Assembly (NCBI RefSeq): GCF_901827155.1
Contig: NZ_LR594661.1
Location: 1-42,123 of the forward strand
Length of the DNA stretch: 42,123 nt
Origin: Variovorax sp. PBL-H6
Lineage (GTDB): Bacteria; Pseudomonadota; Gammaproteobacteria; Burkholderiales; Burkholderiaceae_C
Reading direction: 5' to 3'
Shown here: positions 38,497 to 42,123 of the stretch, piece by piece
Layout of the letters: each line of letters starts with the position of its first letter
Numbering within the stretch: the first letter of the stretch is position 1
Made by a program: the position numbers and the translations under genes
The notes under the pieces: model-generated
Told to the model about the DNA's origin: nothing
Databases searched by the model: none
The model's input: the letters and a program-made list of their open reading frames with translations, nothing else

Positions 38497-39468
38497 ATGG
38501 CACTGAACCAGGAAATCAAAGAACGCATCTTTGCCGCCGCCGATGAACTGCACGCGGCCAGCCCGAACGGCGAGTTCCCGAACGTCGAAGCCGTTCGCCA
38601 ACTCAGCCGCGCCGGCATGAACAACGTGGTCGAGGCCATGAAGGAATGGCGCGCCAAGCAGCGCAAGCAAGTGCAGGCCGTCCGCGAGCCGCTGCCGGCA
38701 GAGCTGCACGGCGTCTTGCAGACAGCCGGGCAAAGCCTTTGGGAGACGGCGCAGCAACTGGCGAACGAATCGCTAGAGGCCGCGCGGGCCGCCTTCGAGG
38801 CCGAGAAAACCGACCTCACCGAGCTATCGGCGCAGCAGTCGGCCGCCTTCGAGGCGCAGACGGGAGAGCTGGAAGCCGCCCAGGCCCGCATTGTCGAGCT
38901 GGAAGCCCAGGCCGCCGCCGCCATCGAGCAGCAGCATAAGCAAGCCGGCGAGCTGGCCGAGCTGCGCACGCAGCACGAAGACAGCCAGCGCCGCGCCACC
39001 CTGGCCGAGCAGAAGGCCCAGGAGACGGAGCACCGGGCGGCCGAGCTACGCGCCGAGCTGGATCGAGCGCACCAGGACGCCGACCGCTTGCGCCAAGAAC
39101 GCGACGAGGCCAAGGCCCGCCGCGATCAAGCCGACGTGCGCGCCGAGGAAGCCGAAGGCGAGCGCGACGACGCCCTGCGCCAACTGGCGGCCGGCAATGC
39201 CGAGCTGGCCGGCCTGCGCGCGAAGATGACCGCCGAGGCCGAGCAACACGCCGAGCAACGCAAGCGCGCGGCCGAAGAAGTTCACCGCAGCGCCGAACGC
39301 ATGACCAAGGCCGAGAGCGAGCGCGACAAAGCCCGCGATGCCGCCGCCACGGCCCGCGAGGACGCGGCGAAGCTGCGCGGCGAGCTGGAGGCCGTCAAGA
39401 CGCAGAACGCCGCCCTGCTGGCCGCCTTGAAGCCCGCAGCGCAGTCGAAGCGCCCGCCGAAGGCTTGA
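38497..39468 (+). CDS. kfrA: KfrA-type coiled-coil DNA-binding protein
   Basis: This 323-residue protein has an N-terminal KfrA DNA-binding domain (about 1-60: IKERIFAAADELHAASPNGE, then FPNVEAVRQLSRAGMNNVVE). A continuous coiled coil of about 240 residues follows, rich in Ala, Glu, Gln and Arg. KfrA is a repressor and a filament-forming partition aid in related plasmids. It is controlled by the palindrome at 38444-38466 and has GAAAGGAG before its ATG. Elements P19-P21 lie between it and the primase gene. Confidence 0.92.
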   Translation: MALNQEIKERIFAAADELHAASPNGEFPNVEAVRQLSRAGMNNVVEAMKEWRAKQRKQVQAVREPLPAELHGVLQTAGQSLWETAQQLANESLEAARAAFEAEKTDLTELSAQQSAAFEAQTGELEAAQARIVELEAQAAAAIEQQHKQAGELAELRTQHEDSQRRATLAEQKAQETEHRAAELRAELDRAHQDADRLRQERDEAKARRDQADVRAEEAEGERDDALRQLAAGNAELAGLRAKMTAEAEQHAEQRKRAAEEVHRSAERMTKAESERDKARDAAATAREDAAKLRGELEAVKTQNAALLAALKPAAQSKRPPKA

Positions 39469-39478
39469 CCTTCGCCAT

Positions 39479-39520
39479 TGGTGACGCGATCGCGGCCAGG
39501 CCCGGGCGGCCGCGTCACCA
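39479..39520 (+). repeat. 42-bp element P19
   Basis: Ten bases after the kfrA stop. Arms TGGTGACGCG and CGCGTCACCA give a 10-bp stem. Confidence 0.84.
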
Positions 39521-39536
39521 ATCGAACCCGGCCGCG

Positions 39537-39578
39537 TGGTGACAGGAAGATCCACCAGGTTGGCCAACTTTGTCACCA
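39537..39578 (+). repeat. 42-bp element P20
   Basis: Interior AGATCCACCAGGTTGG as in P1, P2 and P7; right arm CTTTGTCACCA. Confidence 0.85.
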
Positions 39579-39593
39579 ATGGCCCCGCCGTAG

Positions 39594-39635
39594 TGGTGAC
39601 AGCGCATCGAGCTGGCCAGCTCGCCGGCGTCACCA
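39594..39635 (+). repeat. 42-bp element P21
   Basis: Interior ATCGAGCTGGCCAGCTCGCC. Ends 15 bases before the primase start codon, just ahead of its AAGGAG site. Confidence 0.85.
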
Positions 39636-39650
39636 ACGAAGGAGAACAGC

Positions 39651-40637
39651 ATGCAGCACGACCGAACCCGCGCCGCCGTATCCCGCCAGCTCAAGGGCAT
39701 GGGTGCGAGCCTGTACGAAGTCGGCATTCGCCACGCAGAGCGCGGCATGCTCAATCGGGAGTGGAGCGAGGCCGACATCATGAAGTCGCTGGACTGGCTC
39801 AAGCGCGAGAACTTCAAGGGCTGCGACATCTACGTTCGCCCGGCGCGCTCCGCGCCGAGCCGGCTCATTCTGGTGGACGACTTGAGCATGGGCACGCTGG
39901 CCCGGCTCCAGGCCGGCCCCTACCCTGCCGCCGTCACCGTGCAGACCAGTCCGGGCAACTATCAGGCGTGGATCAAGCTGGACGACGACATGCCGGCCGA
40001 CGTGCGGCGCGAGGTGGCCCGCCATCTTGCGCGCGAGTACGGCGGCGACCCGAATAGCGCCGACTCGGCGCACTACGGCCGGCTGGCCGGCTTCACCAAC
40101 CGCAAGCCCGAACACATCGACGCGGCGGGCCGTTCGCCGTTCGTACTGCTGGACAGCTACAACGGCCGCCCGGCCAGTGGCGCGGCCGAGCTGGTGCAGA
40201 TCGCGCGAGGCGTGATCGAGCGCGAGCGCGAGCAAGCCCGCAGCATGGCCGCGCACGTCCAGCGGGAGGCCCGCAACATGCCCCAGGCCGCGACCAGGAC
40301 GCCGCAGACGGCCCAAGAGCTGGCCGAGTGGTATCGCAGCCTATGGCACAGCCTGAAAACGCAGTTCGGCGGCGACTTCGACGCCAGCCGGGCCGACTGG
40401 ATGGCCGCCGTCGCCATGTTCCGCAAGGGCTACGCCTTCCAGGACGTGGCCGACGCCATCGCGCAGCACAGCCCAGGAATCGACGGCCGCAAGGGCGCGG
40501 CCGTGGCCGACTACGTGACCAGGACGGCCGGCAAGGCCGAAATCTGGCACGAGCTGAAAGCCCAGGGCGCAGACTATGCCGACGTGGCCGACGCGCTGCT
40601 GTCACTCGCCCAGGATCGCGCGCAGAACCGGCCCTAG
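39651..40637 (+). CDS. RepB-like plasmid DNA primase
   Basis: This 328-residue protein has the RSF1010 RepB-type primase pattern in its N-terminal half: FKGCDIYVRPARSAPSRLIL, then VDDLSMGTLARL, then VTVQTSPGNYQAWIKLDDDM, and SAHYGRLAGFTNRKPEH. The second half is helical (EWYRSLWHSLKTQFGGDFDA and later) and resembles the primase C-terminal helix bundle. It would lay down primers at oriV or on the strand that enters during conjugation. The ATG has GGAGAA upstream, and the iteron origin begins right after its stop. Being next to ssb and oriV supports the role. Confidence 0.88.
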   Translation: MQHDRTRAAVSRQLKGMGASLYEVGIRHAERGMLNREWSEADIMKSLDWLKRENFKGCDIYVRPARSAPSRLILVDDLSMGTLARLQAGPYPAAVTVQTSPGNYQAWIKLDDDMPADVRREVARHLAREYGGDPNSADSAHYGRLAGFTNRKPEHIDAAGRSPFVLLDSYNGRPASGAAELVQIARGVIEREREQARSMAAHVQREARNMPQAATRTPQTAQELAEWYRSLWHSLKTQFGGDFDASRADWMAAVAMFRKGYAFQDVADAIAQHSPGIDGRKGAAVADYVTRTAGKAEIWHELKAQGADYADVADALLSLAQDRAQNRP

Positions 40638-40649
40638 CCTCGGCTGGCT

Positions 40650-40937
40650 TGTGGATAAGCCTGTTGATGGCCGAAGTTATCCACGATGAACTTGTCTTGC
40701 CTAAGAAGGCCAGCCGAATCAAGGGCTTGCGTATCCAATCCACAGAACGGCGCGATGAATCTATCTTGCGCCCTGCGCTGAAACTGTCTTGCCGCTACGC
40801 TGAAACTGTCTTGAGACGGCGCGGCCAGGATGGCCGGAAAGCCTTACAGGACAAGGCTTTGCGAGCGTTCGCGCACCCATCCCCCTATAGCTTTTGCCTG
40901 TAGGTTTTTCTTTCCTATAAATATTTATTGCCTGTAG
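40650..40937 (+). other. oriV: Iteron-type origin of replication (oriV)
   Basis: Two DnaA boxes are visible: TGTGGATAA at 40650-40658 (perfect on the minus strand) and TTATCCACG at 40677-40685. Iterons TGAANNTRTCTTG occur at 40687, 40756, 40779 and 40801 with 23- and 22-bp steps (the first gap is 69, three steps). A hairpin AAAGCCTT/AAGGCTTT follows at 40838-40860, then an AT-rich stretch with two direct repeats TTGCCTGTAG at 40894 and 40928. This is the standard layout of a RepA/DnaA-driven origin. The initiator gene is at 32492-33703. The region 40938-41297 holds GC-rich hairpins and no gene. Confidence 0.8.
40687..40813 (+). repeat. Four 13-bp iterons
   Basis: TGAACTTGTCTTG (40687-40699), TGAATCTATCTTG (40756-40768), TGAAACTGTCTTG (40779-40791) and TGAAACTGTCTTG (40801-40813). 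The last two are identical, and the last three are spaced by about two helical turns. Exact copies occur on the other strand at 8900-8912 and 11651-11663. Confidence 0.82.
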
Positions 40938-41297
40938 TGGGAGCGCCCGGAATTGTGGACATTCCGGCCGAGCTGCGGGCCGAGCGGATCACACACCTCC
41001 CCTCGCGCGGGCCTGCGGCCCTTCGGGGAGAAAGGCGTCTTCGACGCTTGAACCCCCTACCCTACCCTTCCCCCTTTGAACCATCGCCTGCGCGCGCAGA
41101 CGGGCCGCCTACGCACGTTCTCGCCCTGGGTGGCCCTACCCCACACGCCCGCGCCTTCGGCCTTCTGGCGGCCTTTTACGGCCTTTTGCGCTGCGCTCGT
41201 TTTCTGGCTTTCGTCAGAGTGCATGAAACCGCTGTTTTTCCTAGTGCGATGGCGTGCCGCTCGCGTTTCTTGTTGTTTTCTTGTTGTTTTCTACCTG

Positions 41298-41326
41298 TTG
41301 CATTTCCTGTTTTCTCGGTGTTATAC
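41298..41326 (+). promoter_or_regulatory. Promoter of ssb-korA-parA-parB
   Basis: TTGCAT and TTATAC boxes are separated by 17 bases, a near-consensus sigma-70 promoter. It lies 45 bases before ssb. No 19-bp operator is present here, so this unit may be under different control, for example KorA or ParB. Confidence 0.8.
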
Positions 41327-41370
41327 TTCGAGCACGGCCACCTTCGGCCGTTCAACCAGGAGAAACCGAC

Positions 41371-41727
41371 ATGCAGAAGAACGTCTTCGTGGGCAATCTC
41401 GCCAAGGCCGTTGTCGTCAGCGGCAACGGTGATCGCGCCGTCGCACGCTTCACCCTCATTTCCAACGAATACGCCGGCAAGGACAAGGAAACCGGCGAGG
41501 CGCGCGAACGCTCGGTGTCGATCCAGTTCACCGCCTTCCGGGCCAAGGCCGAGGCCATCGCCAAGAACGCGATGAAGGGCGATCAACTGATCGTTGACTA
41601 CCGCATCGAGAACAACAACTTCCAGAAGGATGGCGAGGACGTGTACGGCTACAACTTCGTGGTGGAGGACTTCACTTTCGGCGCTCCGGGCAAGGAGAAG
41701 CGCGAACAGTTCCGGGCGGGCCAATGA
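41371..41727 (+). CDS. ssb: Plasmid single-stranded DNA-binding protein
   Basis: This 118-residue SSB of OB-fold type has MQKNVFVGNLAKAVVVSGNG, RAVARFTLISNEYAGKDKET, and a conserved VSIQFTAFRAKAEAIAKNAM. It is shorter than chromosomal SSB (about 170) and lacks the usual acidic C-terminal tip DDDIPF; it ends in KREQFRAGQ. The divergent tail suggests it does not recruit the normal partners. AGGAG precedes the ATG. It is the first gene after the strong promoter at 41298 and lies next to the origin. It would coat incoming single strands during establishment. Confidence 0.9.
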   Translation: MQKNVFVGNLAKAVVVSGNGDRAVARFTLISNEYAGKDKETGEARERSVSIQFTAFRAKAEAIAKNAMKGDQLIVDYRIENNNFQKDGEDVYGYNFVVEDFTFGAPGKEKREQFRAGQ

Positions 41728-42117
41728 ATGACGGCCGCCACCCCAAGGATGAGCGAAGCGGAGTTCGCCCGCGTCGCTGCGACGTGTAGCAAGTGGTCGG
41801 AGCGTTCCTTGGGTGTAGCGCGTGCCCTACTGGTCGAAGGTGTGCCGCTGTCCGATGCGGCAGCGGCGCACGAAATGTCCAGGCAGCAGGCGAACGTCGT
41901 TCGCAACCGCTTCATGGCGAAGGCCGAGAAGCAGCGCGTCGATGCGTTCATGGCACGCGAGAAGCCCAAGCTGGCCGCCACCGTCTTGGAGCCGTTCGAC
42001 CAGGACATGCGAACCCTACGGGACAAGGGCTACACGATCCGCCAGATCGTCGCATTCCTGCGCGAACAAGGCATTGAAACCTCAGTGACAACCGTCCGCA
42101 ATTTCTTGAAGGAGTAA
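41728..42117 (+). CDS. korA: KorA/TrfB-family repressor
   Basis: This 129-residue protein has the TrfB/KorA helix-turn-helix in its first 60 residues: MSEAEFARVAATCSKWSERS, then LGVARALLVEGVPLSDAAAA, then HEMSRQQANVVRNRFMAKAE. In IncP plasmids KorA represses rep, kil and korA promoters. A second region (about 90-129: TLRDKGYTIRQIVAFLREQG then IETSVTTVRNFLKE) looks like another small DNA-binding helix unit, not present in RK2 KorA. It starts directly at the ssb stop. Its end carries the parA ribosome site, so on a circle it forms ssb-korA-parA-parB. It is a candidate for the protein that binds the 19-bp operators. Confidence 0.85.
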   Translation: MTAATPRMSEAEFARVAATCSKWSERSLGVARALLVEGVPLSDAAAAHEMSRQQANVVRNRFMAKAEKQRVDAFMAREKPKLAATVLEPFDQDMRTLRDKGYTIRQIVAFLREQGIETSVTTVRNFLKE

Positions 42118-42123
42118 CCGGGC

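Noticed and set aside
1..42123. tRNA or rRNA genes, integron or resistance genes
   Set aside because: None of the expected sequences or protein motifs were seen on either strand.

Overview
The window looks like a complete circular, broad-host-range conjugative plasmid of a high-GC Proteobacterium, probably a beta- or gammaproteobacterium of soil or water, cut open at the start codon of parA. Three things suggest this. The last bases (GAAGGAG, the korA stop codon, six spare bases) form a well-spaced ribosome binding site for the parA ATG at base 1. Joining the ends restores a korA-parA-parB order like the korA-incC-korB operon of IncP plasmids. The window also holds one each of replication, partition, transfer and regulation modules. 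The gene content (RepA of the RepA_C type, VirB/VirD4 transfer, plasmid topoisomerase, KfrA, RepB-like primase, SSB) resembles the PromA/IncU-like groups, but that placement is from memory and was not tested by alignment.

Layout. 1-2476: parA, a korB-like parB and a DUF192 gene, closed by a terminator. 2522-4383: a candidate oriT with an IncP-type nic core, mobC and a MOBP relaxase. 4453-7656: a 3204-bp IS1071-type element whose right end cuts off trbM. 7630-27063, all on the minus strand: the transfer block in the order virB1, topA, virB2, virB3, virB4, virB5, eexN, virB6, then virB7, virB8, virB9, virB10, virB11, virD4, kfrB-like, LPD7 gene and a small gene, then an OmpA-like lipoprotein and truncated trbM. 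27115-27516: a small unknown gene. 27603-28442: leader-type non-coding DNA. 28443-34404, plus strand: small unknown genes leading into repA and a secreted nuclease. 34422-35220: an RNA-like leader and a RadC/JAB gene. 35679-38396: a second copy of a 0.62-kb leader, a DUF3560 gene and small genes. 38444-42117: kfrA, primase, an iteron origin, ssb and korA. I see no resistance, metabolic or catabolic cargo. IS1071 is the only foreign element.

The most unusual signal is a family of 21 dispersed elements, each exactly 42 bp long. Each starts TGGYGAC, ends in an invariant GTCACCA, and has a variable middle. They sit almost always between genes, in clusters of two to five, and all point the same way on the plasmid whatever the direction of the genes around them. 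The second signal is a set of seven 19-bp palindromic operators of the form CCAAWN(9)ATTTTGG (loosely) that overlap the -10 regions of most transfer, maintenance and replication promoters, which suggests one repressor co-ordinates the plasmid. Third, a near-perfect 625-bp direct repeat carries an untranslated leader plus the first 25 codons of a protein and gives two unrelated genes the same N-terminus. Iterons spaced 22-23 bp mark oriV, and two exact copies of the iteron lie far away in the transfer region.

All coordinates and repeats were read by eye. No database search or folding program was run, so family names rest on recognised motifs and gene order.
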